Positions 1-7,934 of a stretch of DNA of 64,000 nucleotides are shown one piece after another. Position 1 is the stretch's first letter. Each line of letters opens with the position of its first letter. Position numbers and translations under genes: made by a program. Origin of the DNA: CBDFNN01 sp965250215 (GTDB lineage Bacteria > Bacteroidota > Rhodothermia > Rhodothermales > DATKEJ01); assembly GCA_965250215.1 (NCBI GenBank), contig CBDFNN010000004.1:2294001-2358000 (forward strand), read 5' to 3'. A model generated the notes under the pieces. The model ran no database searches, was not told where the DNA came from, and worked only from the letters and a program-made list of their open reading frames with translations.

Positions 1-1
1 T

Positions 2-1351
2 TCCGTGATAAATCTAGCAAACGATCTGGTTAAGAAAGTTGTTGAAGATCATCCAATAGATCTCGTTAAGAAGCTCTCATTCAGAAAACAATTTATTGAG
101 CCAACTAAGCCGGGTGATCCTCAAGAGAATCCCCCTGAATCGCAGAGTAAGGTCTTCTTTCACGAATATCCATCGAGATCTCTCGAAGTAGCGGCTACAT
201 GTGATCGAGTTATGAAATGGATGGAGGCTTATAGGGGAAAAGATTTTACCTATGCCATTCTTACGCCAAACAACAACCAAGGTGCTGATGTCATAAGTGC
301 GTTGAAAGAACGGAAGGCTCCACACGTCGAGATGCTGAAAACCTCGTCTGAGTCAAAAAAGACTGCAAGTGGCCTCAGTGATATACTTGAATTATTATGT
401 TATCCGGCAGGCAAGCCTAGTCGACAAAATGCACAAGCTTACTCGATTACGAGCCTACTCAATAAAGTCTATCACTTTGTCAAAACATTACAAACGGACA
501 CAGACCTCGTAGAATTGGAAAACATGAACCTGCGTGTTTTTCAGGGGATCGAATTGGAGGACTTTCTCTATCCATCGCCAATTCAGAGAAAGTATCTCGT
601 TCTTGAAAATAGTGAGCTGGAGGATTTCAGAATAAGATTGAAGAGGTGGTTTGATGCTCTAATACTTCCCATTGATCAACTAATTTTAACTATCACTGAC
701 GACATCCTAAAGAAAGAAAAAGCGGAAGTCGGAAGGCGGATAGCATCTCTAGTTAAAGGTTGGTCGGAAGATGATCCTCACCTGACATTGCCTGAGCTTT
801 CAGGTGTTCTAATTGCTGCTCTCAACAACAATCGCGTCCGACTGGAAGACGAGATGAGTGAAATGGAGCCTCAGGTTGACAAGGTAAGTGTGTCGACTCT
901 GCACAAATCGAAAGGCTTGGAGTGGGATTTCGTTTTTGTATTGCACGCAGGAGCTTCAAGGTTTCACTATGATTTCAACGACAGATTCTTTGGCGAGTAT
1001 AGAAGCTTAGGCGGCTATCCAGCATTCATGGCAAAGTCTAGGCTTTTGCAGATATTGAATGACAGGACACATTTGGATGAGCCAAGGTCCATCGCCAACA
1101 AGTCATCTCCCGACTTGTTCGGGGGATCTGCTTCGCCCGATACGGTTTCATCGTTCGAGGCGAAATCTGCAATTCCAGTTAGTGCCGATCCCAAAGCGGA
1201 TGTGATCGCAGAAGATATGCGACTTCTATATGTCGCCATTACAAGAGCTAAGCGCGTCATCTCGATATCGTGGAATACCAAGGAGGATGGGAAAAACTAT
1301 GAAGTAAAGGCATCAAGGATAGTCCAAGAACTGGCGGCGGAAAATGGATAA
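2..1351 (+). CDS. UvrD/PcrA-type superfamily 1 DNA helicase, C-terminal half (5' end outside window)
   Basis: The reading frame is already open at the left edge. Its first residues, INLANDLV, match the stretch that follows helicase motif IV in UvrD/Rep proteins, so the GTG at position 5 is not a real start and the Walker A/B half lies upstream. Motif V is clear (VSVSTLHKSKGLEWDFVFV, about residues 296-314 of the visible part). Motif VI is clear too (EDMRLLYVAITRAKR, near residue 415). These couple ATP hydrolysis to 3'-5' translocation on single-stranded DNA. The region between them contains a long, poorly conserved insert (about residues 325-400). The stop overlaps the next gene by 8 bases, so helicase, nuclease and RecJ are almost certainly co-transcribed and probably process DNA ends together. 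Whether the full protein is a UvrD paralogue or an AddA-like enzyme cannot be decided from this half. Confidence 0.88.
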   Translation, partial: SVINLANDLVKKVVEDHPIDLVKKLSFRKQFIEPTKPGDPQENPPESQSKVFFHEYPSRSLEVAATCDRVMKWMEAYRGKDFTYAILTPNNNQGADVISALKERKAPHVEMLKTSSESKKTASGLSDILELLCYPAGKPSRQNAQAYSITSLLNKVYHFVKTLQTDTDLVELENMNLRVFQGIELEDFLYPSPIQRKYLVLENSELEDFRIRLKRWFDALILPIDQLILTITDDILKKEKAEVGRRIASLVKGWSEDDPHLTLPELSGVLIAALNNNRVRLEDEMSEMEPQVDKVSVSTLHKSKGLEWDFVFVLHAGASRFHYDFNDRFFGEYRSLGGYPAFMAKSRLLQILNDRTHLDEPRSIANKSSPDLFGGSASPDTVSSFEAKSAIPVSADPKADVIAEDMRLLYVAITRAKRVISISWNTKEDGKNYEVKASRIVQELAAENG

Positions 1352-2201
1352 GCAAGAACTCAAAATAGAATCGGTATCGAAAACAGCTCTCAATGTTTTC
1401 GATAGATGTGAACGAAAGTTCTGGCTACGATATGGCGAAGACTTGAATTGGCCGGGTGCTGCAAGTCAACTGACCGCAAGCAGGGAAGAACAAATGCGAA
1501 AAGGTAAGCTCTTTCATGACTTGATTGAGCAGGAAGCTGCGGGCGTCGAGGTCCAGGATTTTATCAAAGATTCGGGCGAGGAAGAGATAAAGGAATGGTG
1601 GAAAAATTACAAGGAATTCGCGCCTGTAATTGGAGATGATGACCTCGTGTTTACGGAGACCCAGCTTCAAATGATTGTGGACGAAGTCTTAGTCTTGGCA
1701 AGGTACGACAGGATAATTATTCGACCTGATGGAAGTGCCTTAATAGTAGATTGGAAGACGGTGGATCACCCGGAGCAAAACATGGGGAGACTCCGCCTGG
1801 ATTGGCAAACGGTGATCTATCCTATCGTTTTAAAAAAATGCTTCTCCGCTTTGCCTGGCATGAGCGGGCTCGAACTTAGTAATGTTGCTTTCATGTACTG
1901 GTACGCTGGAAGTCCTGAAGATCCTGTCCTATTCGAGTTGAGCGACCAAGATATTTTGGCATACGAGGAAAAACTAGGCTCGGCGCTTGATCAAATCGTC
2001 CCAAGGCTCAAGCGTAATGACTATTCCAAGACCGCGATACTAAAGCGATGTGAGGACTGTCCATATGCCGTCCTTTGCGACAGGTTAGACGTCCCGGAGG
2101 ATGGAGATGCAGAAATGACGGAAGCCGAGTTTCTTGAGGATTTTGAACTATTTGATTGGTCTGATCTATCGGGTGATGACATACTACCTTTGGATATCTA
2201 G
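1344..2201 (+). CDS. PD-(D/E)XK nuclease family protein (RecB/Cas4-like, probable Fe-S cluster)
   Basis: A 285-residue RecB-like nuclease. Catalytic features appear in the expected order: a His in GKLFHDLIEQ (about residue 59), an Asp in VLARYDRII (about residue 122), then the core motif ALIVDWKT (about residues 132-139). Four cysteines flank the fold, one near the N terminus (FDRCERKFWLRY) and three in CEDCPYAVLCD near the C terminus. This is the arrangement that holds a [4Fe-4S] cluster in AddB and Cas4 nucleases. It overlaps the helicase gene upstream by 8 bases and the recJ ATG follows its stop directly. The most likely role is a separate nuclease subunit partnering the helicase in DNA-end processing. 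No CRISPR genes are nearby, so a Cas4 role in adaptation is unlikely. Confidence 0.85.
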   Translation: MDKQELKIESVSKTALNVFDRCERKFWLRYGEDLNWPGAASQLTASREEQMRKGKLFHDLIEQEAAGVEVQDFIKDSGEEEIKEWWKNYKEFAPVIGDDDLVFTETQLQMIVDEVLVLARYDRIIIRPDGSALIVDWKTVDHPEQNMGRLRLDWQTVIYPIVLKKCFSALPGMSGLELSNVAFMYWYAGSPEDPVLFELSDQDILAYEEKLGSALDQIVPRLKRNDYSKTAILKRCEDCPYAVLCDRLDVPEDGDAEMTEAEFLEDFELFDWSDLSGDDILPLDI

Positions 2202-4532
2202 ATGTCGATAATTTCCGACAATACAAGTCTTGATTGGCGAGAGTCTGCGGCCCTTTCGGGCGCATCACTGTCTGTCTCGAGTTTAGTTAGGGAATTGAAA
2301 ATTCCAGTTCTTGTGGCTGAGATGTTGGCTCGGCGTGGATTTGAAGATGTTCACGAGGTTAGGGAATTTCTCTATCCAAGTCGCGAAATGTTACTTGGGA
2401 AAATAGCTCTACCGGAAATCGAGATTGCCGCGGATCGTTTGTTGGAGGCTCGAAATACGAAGGAAAAGGTCGTTATTTGGGGCGACTTTGACGCAGATGG
2501 TCAAACTTCGACTGCTCTTCTGTACGACGCATTTGTTGAACTCGGTATCAACGTGGATTGGTATGTACCAAATCGATTTGGCGAAGGGCATGGACTCAAT
2601 GAAGAAGGGCTTAGTGGGCTTGCCAAGGAAGGAGCAAGTTTAATTGTAACCTGTGATTGCGGATCTGTCGATGTTGAGCAAGTAGCTTTTGGGAAATCTA
2701 TAGGTCTTGAATTCATTATCACTGATCATCACATTTTAAGCGAAGTCAGGCCAGATGCTCTTGCCTTGGTTAATCCCCAATGTGTTGATGCGGATCACCC
2801 CAGTAATGTCCTCTGTGGAGTAGGTGTAGCCTATAAATTAGTCTGCCTAATGTTTGAGAAGGAGGGTCGGCCTGAGCCAGAGGAGTATCTAGATCTGGTA
2901 GCTCTCGGAACGATTGCTGATGTTGCCGCTCTGACCGGCGAGAATAGATTTCTAGTGATTGAAGGATTAGATAGAATGAAGAGCGATCCTCGGCCGGGGA
3001 TTAAGGCATTGATGATGTTGGCTAAGGTCCAAAACTCTCCGGTCCCAGATACCGAAGGGGTTGGCTTCTTTATTGCGCCTCGTTTGAATGCTGTGGGTCG
3101 GCTCGCACATGCGAAGCTGGGTGTTGAGTTGCTAATCACCAAGACTCAAGCCGAAGCGGAGGCTATGATTGGTGAATTTGAACGCTATAATCAACAACGC
3201 AAATCCATCAGCGCAGACCTAGAGATAGAGGTCGAACAGAGTATCTCAATGCTTGGTGATTTCGAAAATGTAAGATCTTTTGTCCTCTGTGGTGAGAACT
3301 GGCACGCAGGAGTTACTGGAATTGTGGCTGGGCGAATCGCAGAACGTTATCAAAGACCGACTGCCCTCGTCTCTATTGGTGAAGACAACATAGGCCGCGC
3401 TTCGGCGAGGTCCGTAGAAGGGGTGCACCTTGAAAAGGCCATTATGGCCAATTCAGACTTGCTACTAGGAGGAGGCGGACACGCAGCAGCTGCAGGTTTT
3501 CACCTCGCAATTGAAAATATTGAAGCTTTTACAAAAGGGCTTGAGCATCAAGTCAAACAACAGCTTGATGGGCGAATTCCTAAGCCATTTATTCTCATCG
3601 AAGATTGGATCGAAATAGGAGACATCAATCCGCAGTGGTTGAGTAATGTTTTCAAGCTGGCACCCTTCGGCCAGGCAAATCCAAGCCCAGTGTGGGGAGC
3701 GAAGGAGGTTCGCCTAATGAATCCTATTCCTTTTGGGAAAGAGAAAGATCACACGCGTTTCCAGGTAGTTGGCCAGGATGGTAGTTCAATCGAAGCTATC
3801 TGGTGGAGGACTACTGTCTCGGAATTCCCAAATTATCCCCTTGATGTTGCGTTCAAGGTTGAGCCTGATCTTTACCGTGGGGGCATGACTCCCAAGATGG
3901 TCGTCCGAGCGCTTCGGGCTAGTGGAAGCAAGAAGGAAATACCAGCGGAGGAGTTTCTTCCAGACTTTCATGACTATCGGCTTTCTGACAAGAGAGACAG
4001 TATTTTGAAAGAGTTGAAAGCTAGGCTAGGTGAAAATTTGGAAATTTGGAATGAGGGTGAAGTGCTGGTTGAACATGGAAGATCCAGAAAGGAATTGAGA
4101 GGAGAGAAACATCTCGCAATTTGGTCCTCTCCGCCAAATTCGGATGTAGCCAGAAGAGTCATAAGGGAGCACAGGCCGCCGCACATTTACGTATTAACTC
4201 CGGGATTGAATTCTAAATGGGACGTGAAAGAGGCCCTGCTACTTACCAGGCTCTTTCTCGCAAAAGTTGTAACAAAGGAGGGAGAATTAAATATAGAAGG
4301 CCTGGCTGAAAAATCTGGACTGACAATCGACTTGGTCAAAAGTCTCTTGCTCGATCTTCGAGACTCTGGACAAATCACCTGGACCGAGGAAAAGGGTCGG
4401 ATTTTTATTTCCAAGCCAGAGATAAAGACCTCAGATGCAATTCAAATCTCGGATAGATCAAGATATTTGATTTCTGAAGTTGCCTCCTATAGAAGATTGT
4501 TCTCAAAGCTCAATTTAAACAAACTCTTGTAA
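2202..4532 (+). CDS. recJ: single-stranded-DNA-specific 5'-3' exonuclease RecJ, long form
   Basis: 776 residues with the full DHH-DHHA1 architecture. Motif I is VVIWGDFDADGQTST (about residues 89-103), followed by TCDCGS, the DHH motif IITDHH, LGTIADVAAL, APRLNAVGRLAHA and the C-terminal GGGGHAAAAGF box (about residues 424-434). The Asp/His residues bind the two metal ions used to degrade 5' single-stranded ends. A RecJ-type OB domain follows (about 475-585). Then comes an additional C-terminal region (about 590-776) whose part near 695-750 looks like a winged helix, as in long RecJ proteins. The ATG abuts the upstream TAG with no gap, so translation is probably coupled to the nuclease gene. 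RecJ normally stands alone; here it is the third gene of a helicase-nuclease operon. Confidence 0.93.
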   Translation: MSIISDNTSLDWRESAALSGASLSVSSLVRELKIPVLVAEMLARRGFEDVHEVREFLYPSREMLLGKIALPEIEIAADRLLEARNTKEKVVIWGDFDADGQTSTALLYDAFVELGINVDWYVPNRFGEGHGLNEEGLSGLAKEGASLIVTCDCGSVDVEQVAFGKSIGLEFIITDHHILSEVRPDALALVNPQCVDADHPSNVLCGVGVAYKLVCLMFEKEGRPEPEEYLDLVALGTIADVAALTGENRFLVIEGLDRMKSDPRPGIKALMMLAKVQNSPVPDTEGVGFFIAPRLNAVGRLAHAKLGVELLITKTQAEAEAMIGEFERYNQQRKSISADLEIEVEQSISMLGDFENVRSFVLCGENWHAGVTGIVAGRIAERYQRPTALVSIGEDNIGRASARSVEGVHLEKAIMANSDLLLGGGGHAAAAGFHLAIENIEAFTKGLEHQVKQQLDGRIPKPFILIEDWIEIGDINPQWLSNVFKLAPFGQANPSPVWGAKEVRLMNPIPFGKEKDHTRFQVVGQDGSSIEAIWWRTTVSEFPNYPLDVAFKVEPDLYRGGMTPKMVVRALRASGSKKEIPAEEFLPDFHDYRLSDKRDSILKELKARLGENLEIWNEGEVLVEHGRSRKELRGEKHLAIWSSPPNSDVARRVIREHRPPHIYVLTPGLNSKWDVKEALLLTRLFLAKVVTKEGELNIEGLAEKSGLTIDLVKSLLLDLRDSGQITWTEEKGRIFISKPEIKTSDAIQISDRSRYLISEVASYRRLFSKLNLNKLL

Positions 4533-4637
4533 GCCGGATTCGATGGGCGAGAGGTGCAGATTAGGTGGATCACAAAGAGAAAGGAGAGGATAGGGGATCG
4601 ATCTTCGTTCTATGTCCAAATGATCCTTCTCCAAATC

Positions 4638-5234
4638 CTACCAAGGGAAATCTCTAATGTCGATTTTAGCTTCTGCCCTAGCCGCGATATCCGGATTATT
4701 AGTCGCTACGATTACGGCTCCATAATTAAGCTGGTTATTAACTAGCCCGTCAAAAAGATCAATTCCTTGTTGATCCAAGTTGCTGTATGGCTCGTCAAGT
4801 ACCAAGAAGAAAGGTTTGGCCAGAATAGCTGCTCCTAGCTTTAAACGTTGCGTCATTCCCGAGGAGAAAGTCGAGACGAATTCATTTGAGCGCTGATCCA
4901 ACTGAATGTTCTCAAGTACAGAATCTAATGACTCTTGCAAGTTTGGTTCAGGTCGAATTTCAGCAATAAATTCAAGATTTTCTCGGGCTGTCAGACCTTC
5001 GTAAAGATTCGCACTCGGCGCAACGTAACCGCAATTTAGCCTTCGCTTGGAAATTGAATTAGGATCACCAAGTCCCTTAACTTCTATGATTCCCGAAGTA
5101 GCTTTCGTAAGACCGCAGAGAATTCTTAAGAGAGTAGATTTACCCGATCCATTTGGTCCCGTAATAGCAAGATGACTTCCCTTGGACAAACTCAAGGAGA
5201 GATTTTTAAACAGACGTCTGGCGCCAAATCTCAT
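4638..5234 (-). CDS. ABC transporter ATP-binding protein, CcmA-like; true start probably upstream
   Basis: A small single-domain ABC ATPase of 198 residues from the first ATG. Walker A is GPNGSGKST (residues 26-34), the signature is FSSGMTQRLKLG instead of canonical LSGGQ, and Walker B is FFLVLDEP. Length and order resemble CcmA-type ATPases, which pair with a separate membrane subunit, but no permease is adjacent, so the substrate is unknown. Homology does not begin at the ATG. The codons just upstream in the same frame read IELRLKAIDLS, the usual first beta strand of ABC ATPases. No in-frame ATG, GTG or TTG exists in that stretch; ATA (5294), ATC (5297) and ATT (5324) are the only plausible starts. 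The gene follows the aquaporin terminator. Confidence 0.85.
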   Translation of the reverse strand: MRFGARRLFKNLSLSLSKGSHLAITGPNGSGKSTLLRILCGLTKATSGIIEVKGLGDPNSISKRRLNCGYVAPSANLYEGLTARENLEFIAEIRPEPNLQESLDSVLENIQLDQRSNEFVSTFSSGMTQRLKLGAAILAKPFFLVLDEPYSNLDQQGIDLFDGLVNNQLNYGAVIVATNNPDIAARAEAKIDIRDFPW

Positions 5235-5318
5235 TGAAAGATCGATGGCCTTAAGCCGTAATTCTATGTCCTTTTTATTGTCGATTGTTCCTATGATTCT
5301 ACCTAGGGAAGATAGCCC

Positions 5319-5358
5319 AAAAATAGAAAGAGCGTCCCGATAAGTTATCGAAACGCCC
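5319..5358 (-). terminator. intrinsic-terminator-like hairpin downstream of the aquaporin gene
   Basis: Read on the minus strand, an outer arm GGGCGT pairs with ACGCTC (one wobble or mismatch). An inner perfect CGATAA/TTATCG stem lies inside it, and TTTCTATTTTT follows. It lies 20 bases past the aquaporin stop and just before the ABC ATPase, so the two minus-strand genes are probably separate transcription units. Confidence 0.6.
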
Positions 5359-5378
5359 TTGAATTAGAAGTTCTTGCC

Positions 5379-6014
5379 TTAGTCGTTGTGCTGCATTTTA
5401 TAGATGAAGGCAGCTGCAACTCCACCGAGAAGGGGACCAACTAAATAGATCCATACGTGAGCTAGATTCGCAGTATCTCCTCGGAACGATTCCCAGAGAA
5501 TCGGGCCCAATCCGACGGCCGGGTTGTAAGCACCACCCGAGACACCGCCGCCTGCGGCAGCTCCAATGAAAACAGCAAAACCGATCGCCAAACCATAGTA
5601 GGAATTACCTTTTGTTTTGTCCGATACGGCAGTATTCAATACCGTTAGAACAAGAGCGAAAGTAAATAGGAACTCATTTAGTACATGAGCGCCTGTCGAA
5701 AATTCGCTTGCGGGAGCAGCTGCAAAAAGATCTCCCGTCAAGTAGCCAATAGTGATGGCAGCGACAAAGGCGGCCACAACTTGCGTGACCCAATACTTGA
5801 CGGCTTCGCTCCATCCTATGGCTCCAGCCATTGCTGCTCCCAGCGTAACAGCCGGATTGTAGTGAGCTCCAGAAATATGACCTCCGGCATAAACCATCAC
5901 CATTAGGGTACAACCGATGGCGAGAGCGGCGTTCATATATCCTAGATTGACTGACATGCCTATCACGAGGACAAGGAAAAACGTACCAATGAATTCCGTT
6001 ACTAGCTTATTCAT
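5379..6014 (-). CDS. aquaporin / MIP-family channel
   Basis: A 211-residue polytopic inner-membrane protein with the two half-helix motifs of aquaporins: HYNPAVTLG (NPA at residues 53-55) and AYNPAVGLG (NPA at 164-166). These line a channel for water or small neutral solutes. The six hydrophobic spans fit the MIP fold, and the length is close to AqpZ (about 230). The second NPA is followed by Val where most aquaporins have the selectivity-filter Arg (NPAR). The fifth-helix region GAAAGGGVSGG shows no obvious filter His. The pore may therefore be wider or less polar than AqpZ, so I give no symbol. The gene is monocistronic, with a hairpin terminator after it and about 230 bases of divergent upstream region shared with a small unknown gene. 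Confidence 0.88.
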   Translation of the reverse strand: MNKLVTEFIGTFFLVLVIGMSVNLGYMNAALAIGCTLMVMVYAGGHISGAHYNPAVTLGAAMAGAIGWSEAVKYWVTQVVAAFVAAITIGYLTGDLFAAAPASEFSTGAHVLNEFLFTFALVLTVLNTAVSDKTKGNSYYGLAIGFAVFIGAAAGGGVSGGAYNPAVGLGPILWESFRGDTANLAHVWIYLVGPLLGGVAAAFIYKMQHND

Positions 6015-6247
6015 GTTTGTTTGGAGGTTTTGGCTCGAAAGCCGTTGCTGTGTTGCTTTTAGCCTTGAGAAATGACCTAGGCCATTCGTAATGGGATCAG
6101 GGCTTTTGTGTTGGAATAACTAATAATCGGAAAGATGCACTGGATTCACAAACTGTAACTAAAAGGGGCTTTTCGTCGTCAAATAAGTCGTGTACTTATT
6201 CAAGGAAAAGGCACAGCTTACAAGACAAGGACGCACGATATTATAGC

Positions 6248-6475
6248 ATGAGTAAACGAAGAGGAATGATCATTAAGAATGTCTCTGAAAAGCCGGTTAA
6301 AATCCGTCTAACCGAGAGGATTCTTGATTTTTCACCAGGTGATGAAAAACTAGTCACCGCAGCTGAAGTACGGGATCCCGTGCTTAGGCAAAACCTACAG
6401 GTTCGATCCGTCGCGATCGTCCGGCCTGCTTCCACTGAGGAGGAGGAGGTATTTCTAGCCGACAGAAAGAACTAA
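6248..6475 (+). CDS. small conserved-looking hypothetical protein
   Basis: 75 residues from an ATG, basic at the N terminus (MSKRRG) and acidic near the C terminus (TEEEEEVF). The core reads like a short beta-rich domain: KPVKIRLTERILDFSPGDEK followed by LVTAAEVRDPVLRQNLQVRS. There is no signal peptide or membrane span and I do not recognise a family. I prefer this frame to the overlapping antisense one because hydrophobic and charged residues alternate as in a folded domain and the gene ends just before a small hairpin. The function is unknown. Confidence 0.6.
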   Translation: MSKRRGMIIKNVSEKPVKIRLTERILDFSPGDEKLVTAAEVRDPVLRQNLQVRSVAIVRPASTEEEEVFLADRKN

Positions 6476-6493
6476 GCCTTCAGAAATATTGAC

Positions 6494-6511
6494 GAGACCA
6501 AAAGAGGTCTC
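6494..6511 (+). terminator. short perfect hairpin after the 75-residue gene
   Basis: GAGACC and GGTCTC form a perfect six-base-pair stem around a six-base A-rich loop, 18 bases past the stop codon. The tail ATTTGG is a poor U-tract, so termination here is only possible, not certain. Confidence 0.35.
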
Positions 6512-6696
6512 ATTTGGATCTGGAAAACCACCCTTGGTATCTGAATAAGTCTCATTTGACTCCAATAACTTTCGAGTCATGATTTCTTTGGCTGATATGA
6601 TTAAAGAGTCTATTTCTGCAGCTTGGTCAAGTCAATGACAATGTGTCTGCAAAAAAGACTTAGCTTCCATTGATAGCGAAGTTTTACTAAGAGCCA

Positions 6697-7857
6697 TTGA
6701 ATATTCTTGCATTAGAGCCCTATTACGGAGGCTCACATAAAGCATTTCTTGACGGACTTGTTGCTCATTCTCAGCACAAGATTCAAGCCATCACTATGGC
6801 CGATCGATTTTGGAAGTGGCGAATGCATGGTGCAAGTGTGACCTTGGCAAATAAGGCTCGACAACTTCTCAAGGAAGAGATGTTCATGCCTGATCTGATT
6901 CTCGCAACAGACATGGTAAATGTGCCAACCTTTTTGGCACTGACTCGCGACATATTCAGTGAGCTTCCTGTCATTCTCTATTTTCATGAGAACCAACTTA
7001 CTTACCCACTAAGGGAAGGTCAGAAGCCTGACTATACCTACGCCTATATCAACTATCTCTCGTGTTTAGCTGCAGATTGTGTTGTATTCAATTCAGGTTT
7101 TCATCACGACCAGTTTCTTTCTGCTTTACCCGGAATGCTGAAGGCTTTTCCTGATTATACCCATTTTCAAACCAGTCAGGATATCCGAAGAAAATCGCGT
7201 GTCCTGCATCTTGGAATGAAATTGAAAGCCCATGACAAAAGTGAAGCAAGTACGCCGAAACAAGGCAAGTGGAGAGGGTCAAACGACTTGCCAACTGTCC
7301 TGTGGAATCAGAGGTGGGAATACGACAAGAAACCAGGTGACTTTTTTAGGATGATGAATCGCTTAGATGACGCTGGTCACAAATTTCAGCTGATTCTAGC
7401 TGGCGAACATTTCGAAGAACAGCCTCCGGAGTTTGAACGCGCATTTTCGAGATATGCGGAGAGAATTTTGCATTATGGCTATGTCGAGGACTTCAAGGAG
7501 TACACGCGTTTGCTTCATTCTTCAGATATCGTTGTGTCTACTTCGATACATGAGTTTTTCGGATTGGCTATCATGGAGGCTATTTATTGTGGATGTCATC
7601 CAATTTTGCCGAAAAGATTGAGCTATCCAGAGCTTATCCCCAAGAACCTTCAGAACCCTCTTTTACATTCTCCTGTTTTCTATGACAATGAGGATAATCT
7701 TTTTGAACTCATGGCAAATCTTTTAAGCGGAAAACAAAAGACACTTCCTCTTACAAGTCTTAGGAAAGTGGTCGAGCACTTAGACTGGTCCAAGCATTAC
7801 GAACAGTATGACAAGCTTTTCGAATCCGTCCATCAGTCGACAAACAGAGGAGCCTGA
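6697..7857 (+). CDS. GT4-fold glycosyltransferase of the DUF3524 / tRNA-queuosine mannosyltransferase (GTDC1-like) family
   Basis: 386 residues starting at a TTG (MNILALEPYYGGSHKAF). The N terminus EPYYGGSHKAFLDGL and the following FWKWRMHGASVTLA are hallmarks of the DUF3524 domain. The family's animal member GTDC1 (QTMAN) mannosylates queuosine in tRNA-Asp. The C-terminal half is a GT4 nucleotide-sugar domain: TVLWNQRWEYDKKPGDFFR, then LHYGYVEDFKEYTRLL, and a donor-binding Glu in STSIHEFFGLAIMEAI (about residues 285-300). The protein is cytoplasmic. Family membership is clear; activity on queuosine tRNA is inferred from eukaryotic relatives and no queuosine gene is present in the window. It stands alone, with about 220 bases of apparently non-coding DNA before it. 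Confidence 0.8.
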   Translation: MNILALEPYYGGSHKAFLDGLVAHSQHKIQAITMADRFWKWRMHGASVTLANKARQLLKEEMFMPDLILATDMVNVPTFLALTRDIFSELPVILYFHENQLTYPLREGQKPDYTYAYINYLSCLAADCVVFNSGFHHDQFLSALPGMLKAFPDYTHFQTSQDIRRKSRVLHLGMKLKAHDKSEASTPKQGKWRGSNDLPTVLWNQRWEYDKKPGDFFRMMNRLDDAGHKFQLILAGEHFEEQPPEFERAFSRYAERILHYGYVEDFKEYTRLLHSSDIVVSTSIHEFFGLAIMEAIYCGCHPILPKRLSYPELIPKNLQNPLLHSPVFYDNEDNLFELMANLLSGKQKTLPLTSLRKVVEHLDWSKHYEQYDKLFESVHQSTNRGA

Positions 7858-7934
7858 GCCTAATCGCTCAAATATATCGGTGATAGGATAGCATTAGATC
7901 ATTCTAACCCTTGATCATCCTCACCCCATCTGTC

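Noticed and set aside
1344..2201. Cas4 of a CRISPR system
   Set aside because: Motifs would fit Cas4, but no cas1, cas2 or array is nearby and the gene is coupled to a helicase and recJ.
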